Origin: Mikania micrantha
Lineage: Eukaryota; Streptophyta; Magnoliopsida; Asterales; Asteraceae
Reading direction: 5' to 3'
Assembly (NCBI GenBank): GCA_009363875.1
Contig: CM018682.1
Span: forward strand, 50,289,372-50,353,371
Length of the DNA: 64,000 nt
In this document: positions 20,683 to 31,949 of the stretch, piece by piece
Position numbering within the stretch: the first letter of the stretch is position 1
Layout of the letters: the number at the start of each line of letters is the position of its first letter
Translations under genes and position numbers: made by a program
The notes under the pieces: model-generated
Told to the model about the DNA's origin: nothing
The model's input: the letters and a program-made list of their open reading frames with translations, nothing else
Database searches by the model: none

Positions 20683-21464
20683 TGTAACATCAGTGCCGGA
20701 CGCGTGCCGGAACAATGATCGTAACAGTAAACATGTACAGTAACTCAGGTACACATTTCGTGAAAGTATGTTTAGACTATTGATGCATTTGATTAACATG
20801 AAACTATTAAACGATTTTCTGAATCTGACTGGAGTCTTAGGATTTAACAGTCAGAAAACATGTCAGACAACACAGTGTTGAAACATAAATACTTGATGTG
20901 ATACTATATGGTGTAAACGTATGTGAGGATAAACAAAACAAAACCTTAACGGTTGTCGTTTCAGAATGCTAAACCGACGTGTTATTCGTATAGGTGACGA
21001 TCTGTACGAATGATTCTGATAGTTTAACGTTCTGAAATAATGACTTAACAGTAGAAAACAAGAATCAGAAAGCCAAACCATCGACGTGTTCGTTCAAATG
21101 ACGATTCGAATGAATACGCGCGATGGCGACGCGATCTGACGAAACGATAACGAATAACGATACGAACGATTATAAATTTAAGGAAATAAAATATTTCCTA
21201 TTATACAATTTTGAGACTCATCATAAATAAATTATATTAAACTATTTTATAGAATCGCGTACGAATTAACGAAGCGCGTAAAATGACGAAACTTGACAAA
21301 TGAATTAATTAAACGAAATTTAAAAGAATTATTAAAATTTAATAACATTCGAATTGTTAAAATAAACTCATTTTATTTTATTTACGAAAAACGCGCGTAA
21401 CGTGCCGAATACGCGACGAAAACGTGAACCGAGCAACCGAGACGGACCCGAACACCACACGGGG

Positions 21465-21470
21465 TATAAA
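21465..21470 (+). promoter_or_regulatory. TATA box of the right LTR of A
   Basis: TATAAA in CGGGGTATAAAAACCC, followed within about 50 bp by the CT-rich tract common in plant 5' leaders. The C LTR has GCGGGGTATAAAGGG at the matching place. Confidence 0.7.
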
Positions 21471-21846
21471 AACCCTAAATGAACTCATTTAATTCATTTT
21501 TTTTCATCTTCAACCTCTCTCTCTCTCTCTCTCAATTTCTAGCTAACCTACCTCACCACCATTATCAAACTTCAATCTCTCATAACTTTCTCGTTTCTTA
21601 TCCGATTTGAGTGATTTTTGCGCTCACGCGAAGCCCTTGACGAGCTCTACATGAAAGTACAATGGATCTAAGTTTTTCATCAGCAGAAATTGAGGTAACA
21701 TGCTGTGAAAGTCTATGATATTAGGGTTTTCGTGGTGTGTTGTGTGGGTTTGAGTTCTAACCAGGTCTAAGACCACTGATACACCCGGAATTAATCTACA
21801 CGGGAGATTGCCAACAGAACAGACCTATAGATCTACCCCGACTTGA

Positions 21847-22260
21847 TGAGGATGATGATGCTGGGCACAGGTTCGCGGGGCTGTGCATGGGGCCGAACCA
21901 TGTATGACCTCATGAACCTCGGCGAACCATGATTGCTAGACGAACCCTCTTTCATAAGGAACGAACCCAACTGCTGCGGCCGAACCATTCCATCCTCTTA
22001 CCTGTGTGACGAGCCTTTCCCCGATGCCACGAACCCAGCCATCAGCAGCGAACCCTCCTGCTCTCGGCGAACCTTCATGGGACTCACGAACATTCACTGA
22101 CGAACCATATAACCACCGAACCTTCTACCTTGCAAACCAGCCTAACGACGAATCTTATTGGGGGAGCCGAACCTGTGAAGTTTAAGCTCACCCAGACGAA
22201 CCCTTACTCGAGCTGCATAGAACCGAACCTTTGAGAGTATAGTAGAGCCAAACCAATCAT
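21847..22260 (+). repeat. CGAACC short-motif array in the right LTR of A
   Basis: More than a dozen copies of CGAACC, GGCGAACC or CCGAACC lie within 410 bp, about 400 bp downstream of the TATA box. The same motif is arrayed in the C LTRs and in the copia LTR of G. Confidence 0.8.
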
Positions 22261-22346
22261 CAGCCAACCCCAAGGTTCGCTGCCTTGGGGACTTGTCTTT
22301 TGATTTGTCGAGCAGGCCGAACAACAGTCCCAAAAGCATTATCTTT

Positions 22347-22556
22347 GGCCCAGCAACATTTTTAGCCCACATGCATCCCTTCAGCCCAAGACCTATATTC
22401 GGCCCACACACATTTGAGTTGGCCCAAACATGTAGTAGCCCAAAGCCTCGGCCCAGCATAAAACACATCGGCCCAATTCTATTTCTTTGGCCCAGTTCCT
22501 TATTACGGCCCAATATGGGCATTCTCGGCCCAAATGGAGTTGGTCCAAGAGCCCAC
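22347..22556 (+). promoter_or_regulatory. Cluster of twelve TGGGCY (site II) motifs
   Basis: Eight GGCCCA and four AGCCCA hexamers, all in the same orientation, lie within about 210 bp, spaced mostly 15-25 bp. TGGGCC/T is the known plant site II element bound by TCP-family factors. Function in this LTR is inference. Confidence 0.65.
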
Positions 22557-23589
22557 GACGGTTATGTGGTCCAATTACCTAAATCAAGTTGAGATGGTGT
22601 TCAAGTTGGTTAGTCCACTCATTCGGCCACTTGGTTATCAAGAGAAGTAAACAAAGTCCATTAAGTTAATTTGATTAGAGAATTATTAAATTATGATGGT
22701 CACGAGTAATTACAAAGATGACAAGAGATTTTGTAAGGTAATTACAATTGGGCTATAATGATATTAGAGTTACAACACTAATTTAGGTTACAAATAATTA
22801 AAGATTGGTAACTTATAACTCAAACCAAAATTGATAATGAGAACTCTTTTAACATTATAATATTTCAAGAAGACACAAGATCAAAAACCAAGAGTGATGA
22901 CTCAAACTTGAGAACTAAACAAGGCCGAATGGGGACTCATGGTCGAGACTCTCGAGTGTTAACCAACTCTAGAGTTAACACGTTTATACGCTCATGACTA
23001 AATTACAATCGATACTCATAAGATTACAATCACATGAAATCAATACAGGATCGTGAAATCAACATTCAAGGAACAATCAAGAGCGCGTGTTTTCTTTATT
23101 TTAAGCTAATTCAACCCTACTGCTACAAGGTGAGTTCATTTGTCCCTTTTCAAACTTATTTGTTTTACTTCGGGACTGAGAAGCATGTTAAACATTTTCA
23201 TATAATTATTGGAATGTTATTTAATGCTTTAAACGTAAACTTCATATTTATGTTGAAACTTATTGGTGAAACTTAGTAATTATTGAAAAGCCTTATACTT
23301 GAAACATGTACATGAGACTTGATACTTATATTCGTCAAACTTTATACTTTAAACATTGTTGGAGATTGATGAGACTTGAATGCTTAGACTTGTGAGACTT
23401 TATACATCAAACATGAGACTTGAATGCTTAGACTTGTGAGACTGTATACTTCCAACATGAGACTTTATTGCTTAGACTTGTGAGGCTTTATACTTTCAAC
23501 ATGCGACTTGAATACTTATACTTGAGAAACTTGATACTATGAACTTGAGACTTGATGCAAACATATGTGATTCGTGATGAAACATTGTA

Positions 23590-24120
23590 CGAACATTTGA
23601 ATTATATGCATGAAACTACTACTTGCGCATGATACATGGTACCTATATCTAATCATAGGCTACGTAATGGCTAAACTACTAGTAATCCATAGCTTGTACC
23701 TATGGATTAAGATATATGTAAAACATAAACGTAACGAGACTAAGCTATTACCTATATAAGAGACATGTAATGGCTAAACTACTGGTAATCCAGAGCTTTT
23801 GTCTGCTTATACGAGGTTTGTAATTGCTAAACATAAACATTGCGATGCTAAGCTATTATCTATATAAGAGACATGTAATGGCTAAACTACTGGTAATCTA
23901 GAGCTTTTGTCTGCTTATATGAGATATGTAATTGCTGGAATTTCTTGTGTATGCATGGCTTGTGTCTATATATGAGATATGTAATTGCTAAACTACTGGT
24001 AAACCAGAGCTTTTATCTTGTATAGGAGACACGTAATTGCTAGACTAAGCTTAACTAATATGTGAACTACGTAATTGCTAAACTACTGCTAGTGCAGAGC
24101 TTGTACCCACGTATGGGATT
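23590..24120 (+). repeat. Diverged tandem array in the right LTR of A
   Basis: About six units with the core GTAATGGCTAAACTACTGG or variants, then TAATCCAGAGCTT and a stretch ending ATATGAGA. It lies between the donor-like and acceptor-like sites, as do the unrelated arrays in the left LTR of A and in C. Confidence 0.8.
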
Positions 24121-24285
24121 AGGGACAGCTAAACTATTTGCGTGTGAAACTTGATGCTTGATAAACATACATTGACACTAACACTTGTAAACAATACAGA
24201 CTTGTAAACTTTGAAACAGAAAACAAAAGCTTTGATGAGGAATGGGTTGATTGGTAGGTAAAATGCTTAATTATTATTAACAACA

Positions 24286-24390
24286 GTGTCATATCCGGAT
24301 TAGTATGTGGTGGGATGGCGTCTGGGCGGGTCGTAGGCTCGACCCAGGGGTATGCCCTATATATAAGCATACCGATTTGGATGTCACATG
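24286..24390 (+). other. Hairpin module in the right LTR of A
   Basis: Outer arms GTCATATCCGGATTAGTATG and CATACCGATTTGGATGTCAC pair over about 20 nt. The inner stem is CTGGG/CCCAG, a bulged A, then CGGG/CTCG with one wobble. TATGCCCTATATATA follows. Confidence 0.7.
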
Positions 24391-24871
24391 TGGAGTTAAT
24401 GAGGTTAAGGTTTTACCGAAAGAGGTTTGTTAAGACTATTTTAAACTTATAAACTTTATGAACTCACCAACCATTGTGTTGACCTTGTTTTCTTACATGC
24501 ATTCTCAGGTGATGAACAGGTTTAAGCTAAGGCTTTTGGAATTGCATACTAGGCGGCCCAGATAGAGGACCTAATAGACTTTTGAGAAGCACATCTTTTG
24601 TTGATGATACATATTACTTTGATATCTTGTACATATACAAGATATAAACATGTTATTCTTTTGGATAGGTTTACTTAGTTAAATTGCAGAACATTGATGA
24701 TGTAATTTAACTTTGTAATCCTAGTTATCATTGATTGTGCTTTAGTTATTCTTAAACATTGATGCTATGTAAACAATCTGATCATCTTGATTATCACCCA
24801 CGATATCACGCCCTGGGAACCTTCCGCCCGACGGGGACTCCGATCCAACCTCGCCGTCTCGGGGTGTGAAA

Positions 24872-25104
24872 ATTCTTCAGCACGAATGCCATTGCTACGT
24901 GGCAGTAAATTCCAGCAGGGGTCATGAATGCTGTTGCTTCTTGGTATGAGGGTTCCATTTGAATTTGTTGGAATCCAACTGAACCAACCATAAAGGTGAG
25001 CATTTCATGTCCTGCTGTGGCATCAATCATAGAATCAATGTGAGGTAACGAGAATCGATCTTTCGGGTAGGCCTTGTTGAGGTCGGTAAAACAACTGATT
25101 GTCT
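24872..25104 (-). pseudogene. Fragment of a gypsy reverse transcriptase
   Basis: Read on the minus strand, the segment gives a partial RT: FTDLNKAYPKDRF, then LPHIDSMIDATAGHE, a QQIQM region and AFVLKNF (the usual FGLKNA region). This pattern is typical of plant gypsy RTs of the Tat/Athila side rather than Tekay. Only the fingers/palm start is present; the YXDD box is missing. It ends abruptly against the LTR of A on one side and copia integrase on the other, so it is a relic. A may have inserted into it. Confidence 0.8.
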
Positions 25105-25897
25105 CAATATGCTTCACATGGATCTTTTTGGTCCTGTGAAGGTAGCTAGTTTAGCTAAAAAGAGATTGTTTAGTTTTGTAAATTACTCCTCAAGATTTTG
25201 CTGGACCTTCGTTTTATACAGCAAAGATGAGACTTCTGATAAAATAAAAGCCCTTATCACTCAAATTGAAAGACAATTTGGTCTTCCTGTCTAGATAATA
25301 AGAAGTGATAATGGCACTGAATTCAAAAATCATGCTCTTGATGAATTTTGTACTTCTAAAGGAATCCTCAGACAATATAGTGTTCCTAGAACTCTTGCTC
25401 AAAATCGAGTTTTTGAAAGGAAAATGGGACACTTATTGAGGCTGCAATAACAATGCTTGTAGACTCAGGATTACCTTTATCTTTCTGGGCTGAGGCTGGA
25501 AACACTACTTGTTATATCTTAAACATAGTTCATATTGTGAAAAGACATAACAAAACTGCCTATGAATTCCTTCATAAAATAAAGCCTCTCATCTCCTTTT
25601 CAAAGCTTTGGATGTCCATGCTTCATTTTGAACACAAAGGATTCCATGTCCAAATTTGCTGCAAAGGTGGACTCCGGTTACTTTGTGGGGTAATCTCAAA
25701 CTTCCAAAGCTTACCGAGATTTCAATTTTAGAAATAAGATTGCTGAGGAATCTATTGATGTCAAATTCAATGAATCTGCATCGACCTCTTCTTTTCCCTC
25801 TGCAAGTGACCTAGTAGCTGACATATTTACCAAGCCCTTAGGCTCTTCAACCTTTTCTAACTTTGTTTCCAAATTGCGCATGATAAATATGAGCTAA
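25105..25897 (+). pseudogene. Pol relic of element G (integrase core joined to the end of RNase H)
   Basis: The integrase core begins with LLHMDLFGPVK at 25105. A stop follows near 25293, then SDNGTEFKNH and a frameshift. A further open stretch, 25453-25731, carries LPLSFWAEAGNTTCYILN. After 25740 the sequence jumps directly to the C-terminal end of RNase H (ADIFTKPLG...RMINM, stop 25895-25897). All of RT and most of RNase H are deleted. Confidence 0.85.
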
Positions 25898-26915
25898 TCA
25901 TTTAATAAATACGGTTAAGAATTTTATTCTTAAACCTGGAATTTTTATTCAAAAGAATAATTCTCAAATTATCCTAACAACGTAAAAAGGGATAACCACT
26001 GATAAAACAACCATGGTTCTTTTCTCAGTGGTTGTACCTAACCACGGAGAGACTTCAGTGGATATACGATTTTTGCAAACCACTCTTTCATACCCTTTTG
26101 TGGGTGTATCATATCCGTTGTTACATTCTGTTTAAACCATTCTGTGGTTATAACACGTCCGTGATTATGGTCTCACAGTAATTAATCCGCGGTTAAATTT
26201 TCTCCGTGGTTAAATCTTTTCACTCCGTGCTTATTAACCCTTTGATAATTACGCCCTGATTTGACTCTCACTAATTACTCTTAGGACTTGACACCCAACA
26301 ATTATTGAATTTGACCCTCATTAATTGTTTTACTGCTAATATATCACATTCATTTTACCATTTTACCCTTTTGACTTCATTGACCACTGATTGTTCCTTC
26401 TTATTTATATCCGTCGTTTCCATATTCCGTGGTTGTCTTCTTTCGCACTTAACCTAAAATTCTCTGAAACTCCATGATTATCTTTTTGTTCTTGAAGTTA
26501 ATCCCCTTATAATTCAACTTCAAAATGCTGCTTATGACTAAGGATAGCGGCTTCTCAGGCATGTCGCCTGGCTCGGTGCATTTACTCTGATCTTGTCTGA
26601 GCTTGATGCTCATGATGTTCATGTGTAACGGCATCGGACCAGGCTTCATTCCTAACATAACACTGTCTGTACTTAAGGGTATGGATGATCGTACTGGTTT
26701 GTCTTTTGTCTTTCTCTCTCTTATGATACATGTTTTTCCAATGGGTAAAAACCCTAAGATAAACTTTAATTTTTGTTATAAGTATTGATAGTTTCCCAAA
26801 GAAACCACACACTTGCAACTGTTATTTTTCTCCTTACTTATTTCTCAGCACTTAAAGCAAGATTTGTAATCGTGGTTTTTCATCTTGGAAGTACTCTTCA
26901 ATTTATTCTAAATCC
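25898..26915 (+). other. Spacer of element G with CCGTGGTTA repeats
   Basis: No gene. From about 25995 to 26430 it contains some ten copies of CCGTGGTTA, AACCACGG or AACCACTG, in both orientations. This is a CG-containing motif array in the same pol-third-ORF position where B has CATTCG arrays. Confidence 0.65.
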
Positions 26916-29767
26916 ATGGAGACCGAATCTCTGAAACTCAAGCCGGTGCACAATCTAGAGGTCTACCTCACCAAGTCGTCTGAGTACCCTCATTATGTTG
27001 AGGTAATCGACACTCTGGTAAACTATTTTGTTCACACCACTCTTATTCTCAATCCTCATATCTCAATTTCAGCCCTATATCAGTTTTGGGAGAACTCTGT
27101 TTTGGTGTCTAACGACAACTCTGTTGAAAGCATAACCACTGTGTTTGCTAGCCAACAGGCTTCCATCACTCCTTCCAAACTTAGTCTTGCCCTAAATCTA
27201 GGTGGCACTGATGCACTCACAACTGTTTCTCTCAAACTTTGTCATGTTCCATTCGTTCAGTGTGACTATCAGGGAGACCTGAAGAACAGAACCTTGTACA
27301 AAGCTTATCTATTTCCTTAGCACAAGTTTTTGTGTCACAATATTTTGCAATGTCCTTCTCAAAAGACCACGAGTTGGGATAAATGCCTTACGACATGCAA
27401 TATGTCATGTATGCAGTTCTCTCGAATGAAAAAGTCAGTCTATCCCAAATAATATTTGACCTTTTGGTTCATCACCAAAAGGCCCCCAAATTTCTGATGT
27501 ACCCTCGATTTGATATGGCCTGTCTATTTCCTGAACTTAAAAACGTTTGTCATGTTGCCCCACTTTCTAAGGTCAAGGGCATTGACAACCAGACATTTGC
27601 TATGCTATATACTAATGCCAAGATCATGGATGACACTGAAGACACAACCGTCCCACGTGAGTCCATATCCATCTCCTCTTCCACACCTATTAAGTTACCA
27701 TCCAAAAAAAAGAAATCCACCAAAGCCCCTAAGCCTGAAACCTCAAAATGACTGTTCAAGCATATCAAATCCCTGAACAACTCCCTGTAACCAACGGACA
27801 AGCAGATCCATCTGTTCCATCCTCACATGTGTATCCTGAATCTCAAACCCATCATGTTCCTCATCAATCCTCTCATCAGGACGATGTTGTAATCCACAGG
27901 GATCCCCCAGAAACCACTGAATTGTGACTTGATCCTCAGATGGAAGTCCACTCTCCTAAGTACACTTTAGCTTCTTCACCACAACAGGCCATTGACTCTA
28001 TTACCCAAATTCACCAAGATGTTGACTTTGCTCTTGAGCCCAATGGTTCTCCTTCTATGACGCCACCTAAGGAGCAACCCCTTCAAAACGAGGCTCAAGA
28101 CTATCAATCTCCAACCCGTGGAGAAGACTATGAGATGGAGATTTGCTGTCCATCTAGACATCAAGATGATGTATCTGGAGCACCCACTCCACATGAAAGC
28201 CCAGTAGGTCTTAATCTGGATGGATAGAGCAATAAGACTCCAGCTACGGCAACAACTGGTTAAGTTCTTTAAACTGAGTCTGGAAATCCATAGAACCAAA
28301 AACAAAAGGGGTACATGAACTTCTTGAGATGGACTCAGGCCATGCTAAAACTGACCAACCAGTCAGGGATTCGGATGATATCCTTAAAAGGTTGGACAAA
28401 TCGGATATTAAGCTTTAGGAATTGACGGCTACTGTATCACACATTAAGGCTGATGTGACCAAACTCACTGAGTTAGTCACAAAAATCTTGAATAACCAAG
28501 TCCTGCAACCCTAATTCATCCCAGTGAAGGCACCTTCACTTGAAGATCTCACAAACACCACATCAACTTCCATTGCTCCCACCTTTTCTCCCCATATCTT
28601 TCAAGAAGTGTTAAACACAATTCTTACCACTCATCTCACCCATTTCTTTCCCAACTTTACCAAGGACTTTTTCCAAACCCATAAAATCCAAATGGATCTA
28701 CTGAAAATTTCAGTAGCCTTCAAAATCAACTCTCTACAACATGAAGTAGCCAACCATAACCTGTATTTGCAATCCCTAACAGGCATAGCTCCTCCTCCCC
28801 CTTGGTTCAAGGAACAGGCTGATGAAGCCATAAAGAGGGAGAATGAAAGACTCCTTGAAGAAGCCCAAGCTTCCAAAAGGGCTCAAGATAAAACTGAGGA
28901 AAGAAAGATTAATGCCTTGGAGTTAAAGAATCAGGAACCTCTTCTCAAAGCTTCCTTAGATCAGTAGCTTGAGGCTGTAACTGCAAAGGCAAGCTGTGAA
29001 CATAAACAAATGAAATAGAGGCTTAAGTGTAAAATGGAGCATCAGGGGTGACCAGAAAACCCCACCCAAGCCTACCAAATATGCTCCCACTAAACAAATA
29101 AAAACCACAACCATAGACCCCTCTTCCTTAGCATCACCCACCCAAGATATACCAAATCAAACTGAGTCTGGCCAGTTTGAACACAATCCAACCTCCCCCA
29201 CCAAATCTATCCCTTCCTCACATACAAAAAACGATACAGAGGACTCACCCACTCTATCTCCAAAATATACCTCTCAAACCCTTCTAGATTTGTCCATAGA
29301 AACCTCTCCCAAGCACGCTATCTTGAATGCATCCAAAATAAGCCAAAAAACCGTACCTATAATACTTAGTCTTTCAATAGAAGAAAAAAGAGTGTGGCTA
29401 GAAAATCCAAAACTCCCATAGCCAAACCGAAAAAACCTTTAATTCCTATCCCAGTGGAAACTCTCAATGAGGCTTTGATTTATGCAAGAGATGCATCTCA
29501 TGATGTAGGAATCAACTATAAAGATATGTTACTACAATTTAAACCATTGCTAGAATGTGTTATACATTGGGAATTCATTCGGGTTGTAATTGGAAGGATG
29601 TGAATTATTTCTATGTGGAGTTAATGGCATTACAGAAAGAGATTGATGAAAGGGATGCTAAGATTGAAGCTGAAAAATTGGCGAAGATTCGAAGATCCGT
29701 GGTTGTACGTGGAGCAGACAACATTTTTGAAGGTAAGTCATCGAGTGGGACTCGAACTGACGAATGA
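26916..29767 (+). pseudogene. Third-ORF relic of element G
   Basis: Several open pieces (26916-27320, 27383-27751, 27940-28227, 28524-28967 and 29394-29767) on the + strand follow the same plan as the B protein. An N-terminal conserved region includes KFLMYPRF, shared with B (KKFLMYPRF). Ser/Pro/Lys-rich sequence comes next, then a coiled-coil-like Lys/Glu/Gln-rich part near 28800-28960. It is broken by several stops and frameshifts. It lacks the long acidic tracts of B and appears to be a different subfamily. No function can be assigned beyond this. Confidence 0.7.
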
Positions 29768-29805
29768 AGATTAAAGATCAAGATTTTGCAGACTTGTAGC
29801 AACTA

Positions 29806-29818
29806 TTAAGGGGTAGTT
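29806..29818 (+). other. Polypurine tract of element G
   Basis: TTAAGGGGTAGTT immediately before the LTR start TGTTGGTGC. Confidence 0.75.
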
Positions 29819-30236
29819 TGTTGGTGCATAATGTAATAGGTTGCTTTCAACTCAGTTTTGGTTAAGTTAGAGGGGTTTTAGAAAGGTTCGTCTGACCCAC
29901 GAACCTTTGCCATTTTGTAATAGTGTAGCGAACCTATGGTTATTGTGTTGTAAAGGTTCGTCCAACGAACCTATTGGTTCGTCTGGCGAACCTAGTGGTT
30001 CGTGAGAGTTCGTCAACCTTTGTATAGGTTCGTTTGTCTATAGTATATATTTGCAGGTTTATTGTAATGTTTTCACTTCTTGACAGTTTCTGAGTTTTTA
30101 GAACAGAGATTGTGAGATTGAACTGTGTGCTCATTGTTGTGTGCAATTTGTAATTGATCTTATTGTCAATGATAATGGTATTTAGAAGCATGATTGTGTT
30201 TACTTCAATTCATAGAAGTGTTATCTAGATTCCGCA
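29819..30236 (+). repeat. 3' LTR of element G
   Basis: Starts TGTTGGTGCATAATG and most likely ends GATTCCGCA at 30236. Upstream of TATATATTT (about 30045) lies an array of GGTTCG/CGAACC inverted pairs (29885-30030), for example GGTTCGTCCAACGAACC. Minus-strand copia pol of F1 begins directly after the LTR. Confidence 0.75.
29885..30030 (+). promoter_or_regulatory. GGTTCG/CGAACC palindrome array in the LTR of G
   Basis: About nine GGTTCG or CGAACC hexamers in alternating orientation, forming palindromes such as GGTTCGTCCAACGAACC, just upstream of a TATA-like TATATATT. The core is shared with the gypsy LTRs of C and A. Confidence 0.75.
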
Positions 30237-31560
30237 TAGATAAACTATTAATAGAATCCATATTGTACCGATCCAGAGATCACAACAAGAAGTAGTATGA
30301 AAAGGCTCAAAAATTGAATCGTATTGGAACCACCAGTTTGGACCTGAACCTGCATTCGTGTGATTCAACTCTTTCCAGTCGATGTAGTAAGACTCCACAA
30401 TCTGCCTCGTATTGTTGTTGTAGACCCGGTAGGCAGCTTTCTCAGAAGAATAGCCAACAAAGTAACACTCATATGCTTTGTTATCAAACTTGATATTTGG
30501 CTCAGCGTGGAGTAGACTGCAAGGACGTCCAAAGGATTTGAAGTGACCCACCTCGGCTTCTGATTGAAGAAAATCTCATAGGGAGTCTTCTGGTGGCCTT
30601 TGCTCAGTAATGCACGGTTTTGAACATAGCAACCTGTATTGGAAGCTTTTTCTCAGAAGAAGATTGGAAACTTTGACTCAGACAGCATGGTCCGTGATAC
30701 CCTTCTCATCGCAGAAATCAATAAGAGCTTGATTCCTAAAATCTATGTCGTTGTCAGTTTGATCACCATCACCCTCAAGCTCTTCTGATTCTCTATCAAG
30801 GTGATGAACTTCTTCAGGATTTCTGCGGTCTCATCCTTCTTAGCAAGAAAGAAAACCCAAGTGAATCTTGAATAATCATCTGTAATAACAAGACATAATG
30901 ACTTTTTCCCGATGCTCATAACGTTGACTGGCGCAAATAAATCCATGTGAAGAAGTTGCGAAATTGACGAAATTGAATTAACCAGCTTCGGCTTGTGGGG
31001 TCTCTTGTGTTGCTTCCCCTTGGCACATGCGATGCACTTCTCAATGGAATAGTAGTCCTTTGAAGGAAGTTCATTTACATGATCTCCCTTGGCCAATGTA
31101 TTGAGATTATTCAGGTTGACGTGACCAAATCGGCGATGTCACAACAGAAAATCAGTCTCTGATGCCTTTCTAACAAACATGTGTTCTCAGTAAATGAATC
31201 TGAATTCATATTGATGATGTGGGCATTATTGATCCTTGGAGTTCTCATCAAAATCCACTTTTCTAGAATGACAAAACACGGCTTCAAGATCAAACACTCC
31301 TTGTTAGTGAAGTGAGTTGAGAAGCTTTTGTCACACATCTAGGAGACACTCAACAGGCCATGGTTGAGTTTCTCCAAATAGTAAACATCCTTAAAGCTGA
31401 AAGTGCCATTGGTAACAGTTTCCTTCATGCTAATCTTCCTACTTTTGCCTCCGGGAAAAGAGACATGTCCTCCATTAAATGGTGTGACTTATTTTGACTG
31501 AGAGAAATCCACAGTTATGTGTCGGGAGCAACTGCTATCAACATACCATACATTTTTCAG
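30237..31560 (-). pseudogene. Pol relic of F1 (protease, integrase)
   Basis: Minus strand. The protease start VDSSCSRHIT lies near 31530 (the catalytic Asp is present, but the residue expected to be Gly is Ser-Cys-like and degenerate). A GAG-pre-integrase region comes next (31338-31111). The zinc finger with CIACAKGK and the integrase core start LLHMDLFAPV and VITDDYSRFTWVFF (31096-30743) follow. The C-terminal part GRPCSLLHAEPN...YECYFVGYSS (30551-30237) is last. Multiple frameshifts separate the pieces. The integrase would join element DNA to the chromosome; this copy is dead. Confidence 0.85.
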
Positions 31561-31949
31561 CTTGTATGTTCGTCCCTGCACAGCAAACACACATCTAATG
31601 AGAAATAGGTACCCAAATCTTTACCGATTTATTCACTTTAGGCAATTTGATGTTTTCTTTGCCTTTGTGCTTAAGCCTGTTTACATCGGTTGGCTTGTTC
31701 CCTTTGATCTCCTTCTTCACACTGCCAGGGTCATTAGGTTTTACTGGTGGTTTTCCTTGTGGTTTACCCTTCTGTTGAGTTTTGATTTCGGATTGAAAAA
31801 CCTTTGCTTTCTTATGTTTTTGAAAACCATTTTGATTTGGTTTAGACCCATTTCTGCTTCTGGCAGTGTGATGATTCTAAGGCCTTTTCTGAGGTTTCAC
31901 CTTTCGCTTTGAGGATTGATGAGTCCTCAATGGTTTATAGACTGGTTTT

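Larger units (their letters stand above)
1..24871 (+). mobile_element. Element A: Tekay/Del-type Ty3/gypsy retrotransposon, decayed, interrupted by element B
   Basis: Order seen: LTR (cut by the window start) to 2661, gag-pol 2663-6053, nested copia element B at 6054-19874, remainder of integrase 19880-20648, polypurine tract, and a 4.2-kb right LTR 20683-24871. Order PR-RT-RNase H-IN followed by a C-terminal chromodomain-like tail is that of Tekay/Del chromoviruses. The coding part has an in-frame stop, a 1-nt deletion and a missing gag start, so it is not autonomous. The two LTRs are clearly diverged from each other, so the element is either old or a recombinant of two subfamilies. Confidence 0.85.
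20683..24871 (+). repeat. Right LTR of element A, 4.2 kb
   Basis: Starts TGTAACATCAGTGCC after the polypurine tract. The end TGTGAAA corresponds to TGTGACA of the left LTR, so the terminal CA has apparently mutated, or 2 bp are lost. TATA box TATAAA at 21465, CT-rich tract about 21512-21532, CGAACC array 21847-22260, TGGGCY cluster 22347-22556, donor-like AAG|GTGAG (GT at 23130), tandem array 23590-24120, hairpin module 24286-24390, acceptor-like CTCAG at 24504-24508. No protein-coding gene is credible in it. Confidence 0.85.
25105..30236 (+). mobile_element. Element G: 5'-truncated copia element with third-ORF relic and 3' LTR
   Basis: It begins inside integrase, lacks RT almost completely, keeps the last residues of RNase H, then has a 1-kb spacer, a broken third ORF, a polypurine tract and one LTR (29819-30236). 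The layout matches B, so it is another Sirevirus-like family. No 5' LTR or target duplication is visible. Confidence 0.8.

Noticed and set aside
21512..21532. CT microsatellite as a regulatory site (also 62221-62236)
   Set aside because: CT tracts after TATA are common in plant leaders and the one in E is a simple microsatellite. Nothing specific supports a function.
22142..22592. Coding ORFs on both strands in the right LTR of A
   Set aside because: They are readings of the GGCCCA and CGAACC repeats (Gly/Leu/Pro-rich words repeated), inside a non-coding LTR.
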